NCBI GenBank assembly: GCA_937138255.1
Contig: CAKZOU010000041.1
Coordinates: forward strand, 62,001-126,000
Direction of reading: 5' to 3'
DNA from: an uncultured Paracoccaceae bacterium
Lineage (GTDB): Bacteria; Pseudomonadota; Alphaproteobacteria; Rhodobacterales; Rhodobacteraceae
Length of the DNA: 64,000 bases
The translations under genes were made by a program, and so were the position numbers. Position 1 is the stretch's first letter; each line of letters opens with the position of its first letter. Of the stretch, positions 24,256 to 35,501 are shown in pieces. The notes below the pieces were generated by a model, which was not told where the DNA came from, searched no databases, and saw only the letters and a program-made list of their open reading frames with translations.

Positions 24256-26820
24256 TTATTTCTTCTTCGCCTTGGGCGCGGCTTTCTTGGCGGCAGGCTT
24301 CTTCGCCGCCGCCTTCTTCGGCGCGGCTTTCTTCTTGCCGCCCTTCGTGGCCTTGGCGTTGACAAGCTCGATCGCCATCTCCGGCGTCACGTCTGCGGGC
24401 TCTGCCCCTTTGGGCAGGGTCGCGTTGACCTTTTCCCACTTCACATAAGGGCCATAGCGCCCGGCCATCACCACCATCGCGCCGCCCGAAGGATGCTCGC
24501 CCAACTCCTTGAGCGGGGCCGCCGTCGCGCCGCCGCCACGACGGCTCGCGGCCTTTTGCGCCAAGACCTCGACCGCACGGTTCATGCCGATGGTAAAGAC
24601 CTCGTCAGCGTCCTTGATATTGGCATAGACGCTGCCGTGTTTCACATAAGGCCCAAACCGGCCAATCGCCGCTTCGATCATCACGCCATCGTCGGGATGC
24701 GGCCCGATCTCGCGCGGCAGGTTGAGGAGCATGAGCGCTTTCTCAAGCGTCATGTCGGGGGCCGACCAGCCCTTGGGCAGGCTCGCCCGCGGCGGCTTGG
24801 GCGTATCTTCGGTCGCTTCGCCCCGCTGGACATACGGCCCAAAGCGCCCATCGCGCAGGGTGATCGCGTCGCCGTCGTCATGGCCCAGAAGGCGGCCATC
24901 GGGCGGGATCGCGCTGTCTTCGGCGCCCGGAGGGCCGAATGGGCGGGTATAGCGGCACTCGGGATAGTTCGAGCAGCCGATAAACGCGCCGCCAGATCGC
25001 GCGGTCCGCATCGAAAGCCGCCCCTTGCCGCAGGTCGGGCACAGGCGCGGATCGCTGCCGTCCTCGGTCGGCGGGAAAAGATGCGGCGCCAGAACCTCGT
25101 TGATCTTGTCCAGAACGTCGGTGATCCGCAGCTCCGAGGTCTCGGCCAGAGCCGCCGAGAAATCGCGCCAGAACCGGCCCAGAACATCCTTGTAATCCGC
25201 CCCGCCCGCGCTCACTTCGTCGAGCTCGTCCTCAAGGCCCGCGGTGAAATCATATTCGACGTAGCGTCGGAAATAATTCGACAGGAAAGCGGTCACGAGC
25301 CGGCCCTTGTCCTGCGGGATCAGGCGGCCCTTGTCTTTGGTGACATAGTCGCGTTCCTGAATCGTCGTGACGATCGAGGCATAGGTCGAGGGGCGGCCAA
25401 TGCCCAGTTCTTCCATCCGCTTGACCAGCGTCGCCTCGGTGTAGCGCGGCGGGGCTTGGGTGAAATGCTGCTCGGGCGTGACGGCGAGCTTGTCGGCCTT
25501 CTCGCCCTGCGCCAGCTGCGGCAGGCGGCCTTCATCGTCGTCGCCGTTATCGTCGCGGCCCTCTTCGTAGATGGCGATAAACCCGTCGAAAAGAACGACC
25601 TGACCCGTGGCGCGCAGGATCACCTGCTCGTCTTCGCTGGCGATATCGACCGAGGTGCGCTCGAGCCGTGCGGCGGCCATCTGGCTGGCGATGGTGCGCT
25701 TGTAGATCAGATCGTAAAGCTTGCGCTGATCGGCATCGGTGGTCCGCAGCTTTTCCGCGGTCAGGCGCATATCCGTGGGCCGGATACACTCGTGCGCTTC
25801 CTGCGCGTTCTTGGCCTTGTTTTTATACATCCGCGGGCTTGCGGGCAGGTAATCGCCGCCGAACCGCTCCTTGATCGCATCCCGCGCGGCCATGACAGCC
25901 TCGGGCGCCATGTCGATCCCGTCGGTCCGCATATAGGTGATGTGGCCGGCCTCATAGAGGCGCTGGGCTGCCGACATGGTCTGGCGCGCGCCCATGCCGA
26001 ACTTGCGGCTGGCTTCCTGTTGCAGCGTCGAGGTCATGAACGGCGGCGCGGGGTTGCGCGTGGCGGGCTTGGCCTCGACCGACCGCACCGCCAGACCGCG
26101 GCTTTCCACGGCGCGGACGGCCATCTCGGCCCGCATCGCATCCGCCAGATCGAATTTCTCGAGCTTCTTGCCGGCGAGGCTCACAAGCCGCGCCTCAAAC
26201 TCCTGCCCGCGCGGGTTCTTCAGCCGCGCCGTGACCGACCAGTATTCCTGCGCCCGGAAGGCCTCGATCTCCATCTCGCGCTCGACGATGAGGCGCAGGC
26301 AGACCGATTGAACCCGGCCGGCCGATTTCGCCCCCGGCAGCTTGCGCCAGAGAACCGGCGAGAGGTTGAAACCGACGAGGTAATCGAGCGCGCGGCGGGC
26401 CAGATAGGCCTCGACCAGGGGCGCGTCGATCTCGCGCGGGTGGGCCATCGCCTCGGTCACGGCGGACTTGGTGATGGCGTTGAAGGTGACACGGCTGACA
26501 GCGGTATCCTTCTTGATCGCCTTGCGCGCGGTCAGCGCCTCGCGCAGGTGCCAGCTGATCGCCTCGCCCTCGCGGTCGGGGTCGGTGGCGAGGATCAGCG
26601 CGGGGTCGTCCTTCAGCGCGTCGGCGATCGCTTTGACGTGCTTCTTGCTGTCGGACGCGATCTCCCATTCCATCGCGAATCCCTGCTCGGGATCGACCGA
26701 ACCATCCTTGGGAGGCAGGTCGCGAACATGGCCGTAAGAGGCAAGGACGGTATATTCAGACCCGAGATATTTGTTGATTGTCTTGGCCTTAGCCGGGGAT
26801 TCAACAACTACTACGGGCAT
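24256..26820 (-). CDS. topA: DNA topoisomerase I
   Basis: 854-residue type IA topoisomerase. The Toprim domain starts at VVVESPAKAKTI and includes DPDREGEA (80-87). The active-site tyrosine is Tyr296 in HITYMRTDG. A four-Cys zinc motif (CPTCGKG, CSNYPEC) follows the core. Three GRFGPYVKHG-type repeats come next, and then a Lys/Ala-rich basic tail of about 35 residues, as usual in alphaproteobacteria. It relaxes negative supercoils. The start at MPVVVVE follows AAGG with 7 bases spacing. Confidence 0.97.
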   Translation of the reverse strand: MPVVVVESPAKAKTINKYLGSEYTVLASYGHVRDLPPKDGSVDPEQGFAMEWEIASDSKKHVKAIADALKDDPALILATDPDREGEAISWHLREALTARKAIKKDTAVSRVTFNAITKSAVTEAMAHPREIDAPLVEAYLARRALDYLVGFNLSPVLWRKLPGAKSAGRVQSVCLRLIVEREMEIEAFRAQEYWSVTARLKNPRGQEFEARLVSLAGKKLEKFDLADAMRAEMAVRAVESRGLAVRSVEAKPATRNPAPPFMTSTLQQEASRKFGMGARQTMSAAQRLYEAGHITYMRTDGIDMAPEAVMAARDAIKERFGGDYLPASPRMYKNKAKNAQEAHECIRPTDMRLTAEKLRTTDADQRKLYDLIYKRTIASQMAAARLERTSVDIASEDEQVILRATGQVVLFDGFIAIYEEGRDDNGDDDEGRLPQLAQGEKADKLAVTPEQHFTQAPPRYTEATLVKRMEELGIGRPSTYASIVTTIQERDYVTKDKGRLIPQDKGRLVTAFLSNYFRRYVEYDFTAGLEDELDEVSAGGADYKDVLGRFWRDFSAALAETSELRITDVLDKINEVLAPHLFPPTEDGSDPRLCPTCGKGRLSMRTARSGGAFIGCSNYPECRYTRPFGPPGAEDSAIPPDGRLLGHDDGDAITLRDGRFGPYVQRGEATEDTPKPPRASLPKGWSAPDMTLEKALMLLNLPREIGPHPDDGVMIEAAIGRFGPYVKHGSVYANIKDADEVFTIGMNRAVEVLAQKAASRRGGGATAAPLKELGEHPSGGAMVVMAGRYGPYVKWEKVNATLPKGAEPADVTPEMAIELVNAKATKGGKKKAAPKKAAAKKPAAKKAAPKAKKK

Positions 26821-26961
26821 ATTCAACCTTGAAATCTGGGGGTAACGTTCAGGTCGCGCACCATGAGTGAGGGGCCGAGGTATTGTCAATCCACTGATCG
26901 GCTGGGCAGGAGGTTGGCCGGAAAATGCTACCCCAGAGGCCCTCTGTTCCTTCCTGCGGCC

Positions 26962-28107
26962 CTAATCTACCCGCGCCAAAAGCCCGCCCGGCTGGCGGTG
27001 AATCCGCCCCGACAGCTCAAGGTCAAGAAGAACCGGGGAGACAGCCGCGGCGGGCGCGGCGATATCGCGGATCAGCTGATCCTCGGCAAGAGGCGAGGGG
27101 CCAAGGCGCGAAAGAATCTGCCGGTGCAGATCGGCTGTTTCCCGCAAGGTTCGCGCCGGGCGCGGTGTGACCGGCTCGGGCGTAGTCGGCGCTATGGCGG
27201 CCACCTCCTGTGGTTGGGCGTTCAAGACCTCGATCACATCGGCGGCCGACCGCACCAAGACGGCACCATCACGGATCAGGTGGTTGCACCCGCCCGAGCG
27301 GGCATCGAACGGATGCCCCGGCACGGCCAGAACCTCGCGGCCAATCGCCAGCGCCGCTTCGGCTGTGATCAGGCTGCCGGATTTCGCCGCTGCCTCGATC
27401 ACCACCACCGCTCGCGCCAAGCCGGCGATCAACCGGTTGCGCGTCGGGAAATGCCGCGCTTGCGGCTGAAGCCCCATCGGCTGCTCCGACAGGCGCAGGC
27501 CATGATGGCCGATGTCGTGGGTGAGCGCCGCGTTTTCCTGCGGATAGATATAGTCGACCCCACCCGCCATGACCGCGACTGTCCCGCTTTTAAGCGATTC
27601 GCGGTGCACCTCGGCGTCGATGCCTCGTGCAAGGCCAGAGACCGTGACGATCCCTTCCTCTGCCAGCTCTGCCGCCATCCGTCGCGCCATGCGCAGCCCC
27701 AGCGACGAGGCGCTGCGCGCGCCGACGATGGCCACGATCTTGCGGTTCAGAAGGTCGGTCTTGCCAACGGTCCAGAGCATTGGCGGCGGATCGGCAAGGG
27801 CGCCAAGCGCCTCGGGATAGTCGGCCTCGCCACGAACGATCAGCCGCGCCTTCGCGGCCTGTCCTGCCTTGAACTCGGCCGCCACAACGCCTTCCGGGCA
27901 AATCTGGTAATCCGCGATCCCCGCATCACGGGCCATGCGCGGCAGGGCGTCGAGCGCCCGCTTTGCGGTCCCGTGTTCGCTGAGGAGGCGATAATAGGTC
28001 GAGATACCGACCCGTCTCGAGCGCAACAGACGGACCGCCGAAAACCGGTCGTCTTCCGTGGTGGGTGGGAGTGGGGGGTGAGTGGAAGAGCTGATGTCTC
28101 CTGCCAT
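26962..28107 (-). CDS. dprA: DNA processing protein DprA
   Basis: 381 residues: a short N-terminal SAM-like region, the Rossmann-fold core with IVGARSASSLG, VSGLARGID and FPTRNRLIAGLA, and a C-terminal winged-helix domain (about 310-375). DprA loads RecA on incoming single-stranded DNA. In Rhodobacter capsulatus it is required for receiving gene transfer agent DNA under CtrA control. I chose ATG 28107 because GGAG lies 6 bases upstream. A CtrA-like site lies about 40 bases upstream. Confidence 0.93.
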   Translation of the reverse strand: MAGDISSSTHPPLPPTTEDDRFSAVRLLRSRRVGISTYYRLLSEHGTAKRALDALPRMARDAGIADYQICPEGVVAAEFKAGQAAKARLIVRGEADYPEALGALADPPPMLWTVGKTDLLNRKIVAIVGARSASSLGLRMARRMAAELAEEGIVTVSGLARGIDAEVHRESLKSGTVAVMAGGVDYIYPQENAALTHDIGHHGLRLSEQPMGLQPQARHFPTRNRLIAGLARAVVVIEAAAKSGSLITAEAALAIGREVLAVPGHPFDARSGGCNHLIRDGAVLVRSAADVIEVLNAQPQEVAAIAPTTPEPVTPRPARTLRETADLHRQILSRLGPSPLAEDQLIRDIAAPAAAVSPVLLDLELSGRIHRQPGGLLARVD

Positions 28108-28146
28108 CCGACGCTCCATCTGTTGCCAGACATCTCTAGAACAGGA

Positions 28147-28165
28147 ATGGTTAATCGGAAGTAAA
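28147..28165 (-). promoter_or_regulatory. CtrA-like binding site upstream of dprA
   Basis: On the minus strand the sequence TTTA-N7-TTAACCAT occurs about 40 bases before the dprA start, within the 80-base gap to tldD. CtrA sites are TTAA-N7-TTAA(C) or TTAACCAT, so this is a full site with one mismatch plus a perfect half-site. The position fits a promoter for dprA independent of tldD. Confidence 0.5.
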
Positions 28166-28187
28166 GCGATGCGAATTTTTTGACCCG

Positions 28188-29609
<1,422 letters not shown>

Positions 29610-29790
29610 GGGATTCCCTCAATATTGCGGCCACTCGATGCAAAAAGCGTCCGTTTGCCGCAATTGCAGTTCTTGAGTTGTGCGTCAGGATATGTGAGAT
29701 GCATTCGCGGATACAACGGGATTCCGCCCCGCGCTTCGGTGCGGATTCCTAATTGGGCGTGACTGCGCGCCATCAAGAACAGGGTATGAC

Positions 29791-30651
29791 ATGCGACTGA
29801 CCAACCTCGTCACCAAGCTTTCGGCTGCAGCCGGGCTGATCTTTGCCGCCGCTGCCGCCAGCGCGCAGGCCGTCAACCAGCAGCTCGAGATCATCGGCGC
29901 GCCCAAGCCCGAGGGTATTGGCTTCCAGCCGGCCTCGTCCGAACTGGCCCGCGATCTTCAGTGGCTGGATGGCATGATCCTCGTCATCATCACCGCGATC
30001 GTGATCTTCGTCGTGGCACTTCTGGCCTTCGTGATCGTTCGCTACAACAAGCGCGCCAATCCGAACCCCGCCAGCTTCTCGCACAATTCGCCGCTCGAGG
30101 TTGCCTGGACGATCGTTCCGATCCTGATCCTCGTCTTCATCGGTGCCTTCTCGCTGCCGACCCTGTTCAAGCAGCAGGAAATCCCCGATGGCGACATCCA
30201 CATCAAGGTGACCGGCAACCAGTGGTACTGGAGCTATGAGTACACCGACGAAGGCATTGCCTACGACAGCTTCATGATCGGCTATGGCGAGGGCAACCTC
30301 AACCCGTCGATCAGCGCCCAGTTGGCCGAAGCCGGCTATACCGACCAAGAGTTCCTGCTCGCGACCGACACTGCCGTCGTGATCCCGGTTGGCGCCGTCG
30401 TCGTGATGCACGTCACCGGCGCGGACGTGATCCACTCGTGGACCATTCCCGCCTTCGGCGTGAAGCAAGACGCCGTTCCGGGCCGTCTGGGCCAGCTCTG
30501 GTTCGCTGCCGAGCAGGAAGGCATCTACTTTGGCCAGTGCTCCGAGCTTTGCGGCAAGGACCACGCCTATATGCCGATCACCGTCAAAGTGGTCAGCCAG
30601 GCCGCCTATGCCGAATGGCTGGCTGCCGCGAAAGAAGAGCACGGCGTCTGA
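29791..30651 (+). CDS. ctaC: Cytochrome c oxidase subunit II
   Basis: 286 residues: a signal peptide (cleavage near ASAQA, residue 26), two membrane helices (about 61-85 and 104-122) and a periplasmic cupredoxin domain. The CuA ligands are all present: His215, Cys250, Glu252, Cys254, His258 and Met261 in [23 protein letters not shown] is the aromatic electron-entry patch. It accepts electrons from cytochrome c in an aa3-type oxidase. It is the first gene of ctaC-ctaB-orf-ctaG-ctaE; subunit I is not in the window. Confidence 0.97.
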   Translation: MRLTNLVTKLSAAAGLIFAAAAASAQAVNQQLEIIGAPKPEGIGFQPASSELARDLQWLDGMILVIITAIVIFVVALLAFVIVRYNKRANPNPASFSHNSPLEVAWTIVPILILVFIGAFSLPTLFKQQEIPDGDIHIKVTGNQWYWSYEYTDEGIAYDSFMIGYGEGNLNPSISAQLAEAGYTDQEFLLATDTAVVIPVGAVVVMHVTGADVIHSWTIPAFGVKQDAVPGRLGQLWFAAEQEGIYFGQCSELCGKDHAYMPITVKVVSQAAYAEWLAAAKEEHGV

Positions 30652-30670
30652 TCGCCGTCTGATCTGAGAC

Positions 30671-30691
30671 AGGGCAGGCGCTGCCTGCCCT
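30671..30691 (+). terminator. Intercistronic hairpin between ctaC and ctaB
   Basis: AGGGCAGGC-GCT-GCCTGCCCT is a perfect 9-bp stem with a 3-base loop, 19 bases after the ctaC stop, followed by TGCGTGTTTG. The weak T content suggests partial termination or mRNA stabilisation, giving more subunit II than assembly factors. Confidence 0.55.
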
Positions 30692-30761
30692 GCGTGTTTG
30701 GGCCCGCTTGGCGGGTCCGGCCACTTCTGGCGGGGCCGACCCGCCGCCTATTGGAAGTATG

Positions 30762-31694
30762 ATGACCGACGTGAGCCTAGAGCAGACATCGCATGAAGCC
30801 GGGATGGGCGATTACTTTGCCCTTCTGAAGCCCCGCGTCATGTCGCTGGTGGTCTTTACCGCCCTGGTCGGCCTTGTCGTCGCGCCGGTGCCGGTCCACC
30901 CGTTCATCGCCTTCGTTGCCATCCTCTGCATCGCCGTGGGCGCGGGCGCCTCGGGCGCTCTGAACATGTGGTGGGACGCGGATATCGACCGGATCATGCG
31001 CCGCACCGCCAAGCGGCCGATCCCCTCGGGCAAGGTTCAGCCGGGCGAAGCGCTGGGCCTCGGCCTGACGCTCTCGGCCTTTTCGGTAATCCTCTTGGCG
31101 CTGGCGACCAATTTCCTTGCTGCGGGCCTACTCGCCTTCACCATCTTCTTCTATGCCGTGATCTATTCGATGTGGCTCAAGCGCTCGACGCCGCAGAACA
31201 TCGTCATCGGCGGCGCCGCCGGGGCCTTCCCGCCGATGATCGGCTGGGCTGTCGCCACAGGCGGGGTCAGCCTCGAATCGATCCTGATGTTTGCGCTGAT
31301 CTTCATGTGGACCCCGCCGCATTTCTGGGCGCTGGCGATCTTCGTGAAGTCTGACTACGGCAATGCCGGCGTGCCGATGCTGACCGAGACCCACGGCCGC
31401 CGCGTGACCCGCAATCACATCATGGGCTATATGATCGCGCTGATGCCGGTCGCCATCGGCATCGCCTTCACCTCGATTGGCGGGCCGATCTATCTGGCGA
31501 CCGCCGTGGTGCTAAATCTGTGGTTCCTCAAGGCCTGCGTCCGTGTCTGGCGGCGCGATGAGACGCAAGCCGAGGCCGACAACTTTGCCGCCGAAAAGGC
31601 CGCGTTCAAGGTCTCGCTCTACTATTTGTTCCTGCATTTCTCGGCGCTTCTGGCCGAGGCGGCCCTGCGTCCGTGGGGCCTTGGAGGCTGGTAA
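30762..31694 (+). CDS. ctaB: Protoheme IX farnesyltransferase (heme O synthase)
   Basis: About 310 residues of UbiA-type membrane prenyltransferase. The metal/prenyl-diphosphate motifs are [19 protein letters not shown] in the first loop and [12 protein letters not shown] in the second. It farnesylates heme B to heme O for the aa3 oxidase. Two consecutive ATGs exist (30759, 30762) with GGAAG just upstream; the second has the more usual spacing. A farther TTG start would lie in the intergenic hairpin region. The stop overlaps the start of the following small gene. Confidence 0.95.
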   Translation: MTDVSLEQTSHEAGMGDYFALLKPRVMSLVVFTALVGLVVAPVPVHPFIAFVAILCIAVGAGASGALNMWWDADIDRIMRRTAKRPIPSGKVQPGEALGLGLTLSAFSVILLALATNFLAAGLLAFTIFFYAVIYSMWLKRSTPQNIVIGGAAGAFPPMIGWAVATGGVSLESILMFALIFMWTPPHFWALAIFVKSDYGNAGVPMLTETHGRRVTRNHIMGYMIALMPVAIGIAFTSIGGPIYLATAVVLNLWFLKACVRVWRRDETQAEADNFAAEKAAFKVSLYYLFLHFSALLAEAALRPWGLGGW

Positions 31695-31912
31695 TGTCGA
31701 TCAAGGTTGAACACGAGCTGCATCAGCGGCGCAAAGGCCGTAACATGGGCCTTCTGGGCCTGCTCCTGGCCTTCGTTGCGCTGGTCTTCTTGCTGACAGT
31801 CGTCAAGGTTCAGGAGCTGGGCGACGCCAGCAAGTTCCAGGGCTATGACCATGTCGTTCAGCCCGCGCTCGTTCCGCTCGAGGGCGAAGCGGGGGCAGTC
31901 GCGACCGAATGA
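31694..31912 (+). CDS. Small single-span membrane protein of the cta operon
   Basis: 72 residues. A charged N-terminus ([16 protein letters not shown]) is followed by one membrane helix (about 18-38) and a short periplasmic tail. A small protein of this kind stands between ctaB and ctaG in Paracoccus and Rhodobacter oxidase operons and is annotated as an assembly or accessory protein without a defined function. GGAGG precedes the ATG, and the stop overlaps the ctaG start by 4 bases (ATGA). Confidence 0.85.
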   Translation: MSIKVEHELHQRRKGRNMGLLGLLLAFVALVFLLTVVKVQELGDASKFQGYDHVVQPALVPLEGEAGAVATE

Positions 31913-32505
31913 ACCTTTTCGGCAAAGAGATCGACGGCCTGCAAAAGACGGTTCTCCAGACCGTCGGCGTCGTCGTTGTGATGGGCGGCCTCGCCTGGGC
32001 GTCGGTGCCGTTTTACGACTGGTTCTGCCGAGTCACCGGCTTTGGCGGGATCACGAATACCGCCGAAACCGGCAGCGATGTGATCCTCGACCAGACAATT
32101 ACCATCCGTTTTGATGCGTCATTGGATCGCGGCATGCCGTGGGAATTCAAGCCGATGCAGCGCGAAATGACGCTTCGGATCGGCGAAACGGGCCTGGCCT
32201 TCTACGAGGCGCACAACCCGACCGACCATCCGGTTGCGGGCCAAGCCGCCTATAACGTCACGCCCTACGAGGCGGGCTACTTCTTTGATAAGATTGAGTG
32301 TTTCTGCTTTGCCGAGCAGGTGCTGCAGCCCGGTGAAACGGTCGAGATGCCGGTCAGCTTCTATGTCGACCCGGCCATCGTGAACGACCGCGATGCCAAA
32401 TATGTGCACACGATCACACTCTCTTATACCTTCTATGAAATCGACCTGCCGGACGAGCAGGCGGCTTTGACAAATCCGGCGTCTGACGCCATAGAAACCA
32501 ACTAA
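31909..32505 (+). CDS. ctaG: Cytochrome c oxidase assembly protein CtaG (Cox11)
   Basis: 198 residues. One N-terminal membrane anchor (about 13-33) is followed by the periplasmic Ig-like Cox11 domain. The copper-binding motif CFCF is at 131-134 and the family motif [15 protein letters not shown] at 33-47. It delivers Cu(I) to the CuB site of subunit I. The gene is embedded in the cta operon with start and stop coupling. Confidence 0.96.
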   Translation: MNLFGKEIDGLQKTVLQTVGVVVVMGGLAWASVPFYDWFCRVTGFGGITNTAETGSDVILDQTITIRFDASLDRGMPWEFKPMQREMTLRIGETGLAFYEAHNPTDHPVAGQAAYNVTPYEAGYFFDKIECFCFAEQVLQPGETVEMPVSFYVDPAIVNDRDAKYVHTITLSYTFYEIDLPDEQAALTNPASDAIETN

Positions 32506-32530
32506 AGACCAAGCCACAGGGAAGACCGTT

Positions 32531-33331
32531 ATGGCGCACGCAAAGAATCACGACTACCACATCCTTCCGCCGTCGATCTGGCCGCTCGTTGGCGCTGTAT
32601 CGGCCTTCGTCATGCTGTTCGGCTCTGTCCTGTGGATGAAGGACAGCGGGCCCTATATGTTCCTGATCGGCCTCGCCGGCGTTCTCTACACGATGTTCGC
32701 CTGGTGGTCGGAAGTGGTCAACGAAGGCCAGACCGGCGATCATACGCCGGTTGTCCGCATCGGCCTGCGCTATGGCTTCATCCTCTTCATCATGTCCGAG
32801 GTCATGTTCTTCCTGGCCTGGTTCTGGGCCTTCTTCAAAAGCGCGCTCTACCCGATGGGGCCGATGTCGCCGATCGTCGATGGTGTCTGGCCGCCGGCTG
32901 GCATCGAGACCTTCGATCCCTGGCACCTGCCGCTGATCAACACGCTGATCCTTCTGCTGTCGGGCTGTGCCGCCACCTGGGCGCACCACGCCCTGACCCA
33001 TGACAACAACCGTCAGGATATGAAGACCGGCCTGATCCTCGCAATCGCCCTTGGCGCGCTCTTCACCTTCTTCCAGGCCTACGAATACAGCCACGCTGCC
33101 TTCGGCCTCGGTGGCAACATCTATGGCGCGACCTTCTTCATGGCGACCGGCTTTCACGGCTTCCACGTCATCATCGGCACGATCTTCCTCTTCATCACGC
33201 TGATGCGCGTCTACAAGGGCCACTACACCCAGGAACAGCACGTCGGCTTCGAAGCCGCCGCCTGGTATTGGCACTTCGTTGACGTGGTGTGGCTCTTCCT
33301 CTTCGCCGCCGTTTATATCTGGGGCCAGTAA
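32531..33331 (+). CDS. ctaE: Cytochrome c oxidase subunit III
   Basis: 266 residues with seven hydrophobic segments. Conserved signatures include [33 protein letters not shown] and [16 protein letters not shown]. It is the non-catalytic core subunit that stabilises the aa3 complex. A near-perfect ribosome site (GGGAAG) precedes the ATG. A strong hairpin follows the stop. Confidence 0.97.
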   Translation: MAHAKNHDYHILPPSIWPLVGAVSAFVMLFGSVLWMKDSGPYMFLIGLAGVLYTMFAWWSEVVNEGQTGDHTPVVRIGLRYGFILFIMSEVMFFLAWFWAFFKSALYPMGPMSPIVDGVWPPAGIETFDPWHLPLINTLILLLSGCAATWAHHALTHDNNRQDMKTGLILAIALGALFTFFQAYEYSHAAFGLGGNIYGATFFMATGFHGFHVIIGTIFLFITLMRVYKGHYTQEQHVGFEAAAWYWHFVDVVWLFLFAAVYIWGQ

Positions 33332-33384
33332 GAGCACCTTTGGCCGGGCAGGGGTTGACCCTTCCGGCTCGATGGAAAACAAAC

Positions 33385-33413
33385 CAAACGCGCGCGGGCC
33401 TCGCGCGCGTTTG
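33385..33413 (+). terminator. Strong hairpin after ctaE
   Basis: CAAACGCGCGCG and CGCGCGCGTTTG form a perfect 12-bp stem with a 5-base loop (GGCCT), 53 bases past the ctaE stop and 22 bases before surf1. There is only a TTTG run at its end, so it may attenuate rather than stop transcription into surf1-thrC. Confidence 0.6.
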
Positions 33414-33434
33414 TCGTATCAAGAGGGGCAGGGG

Positions 33435-34109
33435 ATGCGCCGCTTTTTCTTTCCGGTCCTGTTAGGTGTGGTGGGCACAGGCGTGCTCCTCAGCCTCGGC
33501 GTCTGGCAGGTCCAGCGGCTCGATTGGAAACGCGGCATCCTGCACCAGATCGAAACCCAGATTTCCGCCCCCGCGATTGCCCTTCCCGAGAACCCTACCG
33601 AAGCCGAGCTTGAATACCGCGCTGTCGAGTTTCACGCCACGCCCACGGGCCGCGAGCTGCACGTCCTGTCGTCGGGCACCAGCGCCGGCACCGGCTATCG
33701 GGTGATCTCGGCGGTGACGACCGACGCGGGCCGCACGATCATGGTCGATCTCGGCGTCATGCCGCTCGAGGCCAAGGGCGCCGCCCCCGATCTGACCCCG
33801 ACCAAGATCCTCGGCAACTTCCTCTGGCCCGACGACAAGACCTCGTCGACCCCCGAACCCGATCTTGCCAAGGGGATCTGGTTCGCCCGCGATGTGGCGC
33901 CGATGGCCGAGGCTCTGCAAACCGAGCCGATCCTCGTCGTCCTGCGGCAGGCGTCGCATTACGACCCCCGCCTGACGCCGGTGCCGGTAGACACCTCGGG
34001 CATCAAGAACGATCACCGCGAATACGCGATCACCTGGTTCATGCTGGCCGCCGTCTGGACGGTTATGTCGCTCTGGCTGATCATCCGCATTGCCCGCCGA
34101 AAGGAATAA
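33435..34109 (+). CDS. SURF1 family oxidase assembly protein
   Basis: 224 residues with the SURF1 layout: membrane helices at the N-terminus (about 4-22, LGVVGTGVLLSLGVWQVQRL) and C-terminus (about 195-215), and a soluble domain between them. LGVWQVQRLDWK and ITWFMLAAVWTVMSLW are family motifs. It supports heme A insertion into subunit I. The ATG at 33435 is chosen because it begins the first helix. Confidence 0.92.
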   Translation: MRRFFFPVLLGVVGTGVLLSLGVWQVQRLDWKRGILHQIETQISAPAIALPENPTEAELEYRAVEFHATPTGRELHVLSSGTSAGTGYRVISAVTTDAGRTIMVDLGVMPLEAKGAAPDLTPTKILGNFLWPDDKTSSTPEPDLAKGIWFARDVAPMAEALQTEPILVVLRQASHYDPRLTPVPVDTSGIKNDHREYAITWFMLAAVWTVMSLWLIIRIARRKE

Positions 34110-34112
34110 CCC

Positions 34113-35501
34113 ATGCGCTATATCTCGACCCGTGGTCAGGCCCCGGAGCTGAGCTTCGAAGAGGCGATGATGACCGGCCTCGCGCGCGATGGCGGGCTCT
34201 ATGTGCCCAAAGACATCCCGACGCTGACCGCCGCCGAGATTGCCGGCATGGCGGGCGACAGCTATGAAGAGATCGCCTACAAGGTCATGCGCCCCTTCAT
34301 CGGCGAGACCTTCACCGACGCCGAGTTCCGCCAGCTGATCGCCGCCGCCTATGCGGGCTTTGGTCATGCCGCCCGCGCGCCTTTGGTCCAGCTTGGGCCG
34401 AACCACTTCCTGTTGGAGCTGTTCCACGGGCCGACGCTGGCGTTCAAGGATTTCGCCATGCAGCTCATCGGCCAGATGATGCAGGCGGCTCTGGCCCGTT
34501 CCGGCAAGCGCATCACGATCGTCGGCGCCACCTCGGGCGATACCGGCTCGGCCGCGATCGAGGCCTTCCGGGGCCTGTCCAACGTCGATGTGTTCATCCT
34601 CTTCCCGCATGGCCGCGTCTCCGAGGTCCAGCGGCGGCAGATGACCACGCCCGCCGAGGCCAACGTCCATGCCCTCGCCGTCGATGGCGACTTCGACGAT
34701 TGTCAGGCAGCGCTGAAGGATATGTTCAACGATTTCGCCTTCCGCGACGAGGTCGGCCTTGCCGGGGTCAACTCGATCAACTGGGGCCGGGTGCTGGCGC
34801 AGGTGGTCTATTACTTCTCCTCCGCCGTGAGCCTCGGCGCGCCGCACCGCAAGGTGAGCTTCACCGTGCCCACCGGCAATTTCGGCGATATCTTCGCGGG
34901 CTTCATCGCGCGACAGATGGGCCTGCCCATCGAGCGGCTGGTGATCGCGACCAACCTCAACGACATTCTCCACCGCACGCTGGAAACCGGCATTCAAAAG
35001 AAAGAGGGCGTGACACCTTCGATCAGCCCCTCGATGGATATTCAGGTCTCGTCCAACTTCGAGCGGGCGCTCTTCTACGCCTATGGCCGCGATGGAGCGA
35101 CGGTCGCGGCGCAGATGGCCGATCTTTCCGCCAAGGGCGCATTCACCGTCAGCCAAGGCGCGATCGACTGGCTTCGGGCCGAGTTTGCCTCGGGTCGGGC
35201 CTCGGAAGAGGAAACCCTCGCCACCATCGCAGCCCAGCGCAGCGCCTCGGGCGAGATTCTCTGCCCGCATTCGGCCGTTGGCGTGAAGGTGGCCGAAGGG
35301 TTCCTCTCGGATGTGCCGATGATCACGCTGGCCACAGCCCACCCCGCCAAGTTCCCCGACGCGGTCGAGAGGGCCAGCGGTATTCGTCCGCCTCTTCCCC
35401 CGCGCATGGCAGACCTGTATGACCGTCCTGAACGGGTCACGCGGGTCGCCAATGATCTTGCCGCCCTGCAAACCCTCATCCGGGAGCGCCGCTCGCGTTG
35501 A
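34113..35501 (+). CDS. thrC: Threonine synthase
   Basis: 462 residues of the long, fungal/proteobacterial-type threonine synthase. The PLP lysine is Lys112 in GPTLAFKDFAMQ. SGDTGSAA binds phosphate, and the N-terminus RYISTRGQAP is typical. It converts O-phosphohomoserine to threonine. The ribosome site AAGGAA lies directly upstream, 3 bases after surf1. The stop overlaps the TTG start of the M16 peptidase. Confidence 0.97.
   Translation: MRYISTRGQAPELSFEEAMMTGLARDGGLYVPKDIPTLTAAEIAGMAGDSYEEIAYKVMRPFIGETFTDAEFRQLIAAAYAGFGHAARAPLVQLGPNHFLLELFHGPTLAFKDFAMQLIGQMMQAALARSGKRITIVGATSGDTGSAAIEAFRGLSNVDVFILFPHGRVSEVQRRQMTTPAEANVHALAVDGDFDDCQAALKDMFNDFAFRDEVGLAGVNSINWGRVLAQVVYYFSSAVSLGAPHRKVSFTVPTGNFGDIFAGFIARQMGLPIERLVIATNLNDILHRTLETGIQKKEGVTPSISPSMDIQVSSNFERALFYAYGRDGATVAAQMADLSAKGAFTVSQGAIDWLRAEFASGRASEEETLATIAAQRSASGEILCPHSAVGVKVAEGFLSDVPMITLATAHPAKFPDAVERASGIRPPLPPRMADLYDRPERVTRVANDLAALQTLIRERRSR

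Noticed and set aside
23512-26832. A very long open frame (over 1,100 codons) on the plus strand opposite topA and scoA
   Set aside because: It lies antisense to two well-recognised genes. It has the His/Arg/Gly-rich, motif-free composition of a high-GC shadow frame.
33462-35471. 669-codon minus-strand frame opposite surf1 and thrC
   Set aside because: It covers two conserved genes on the other strand and shows no domain or ribosome site.
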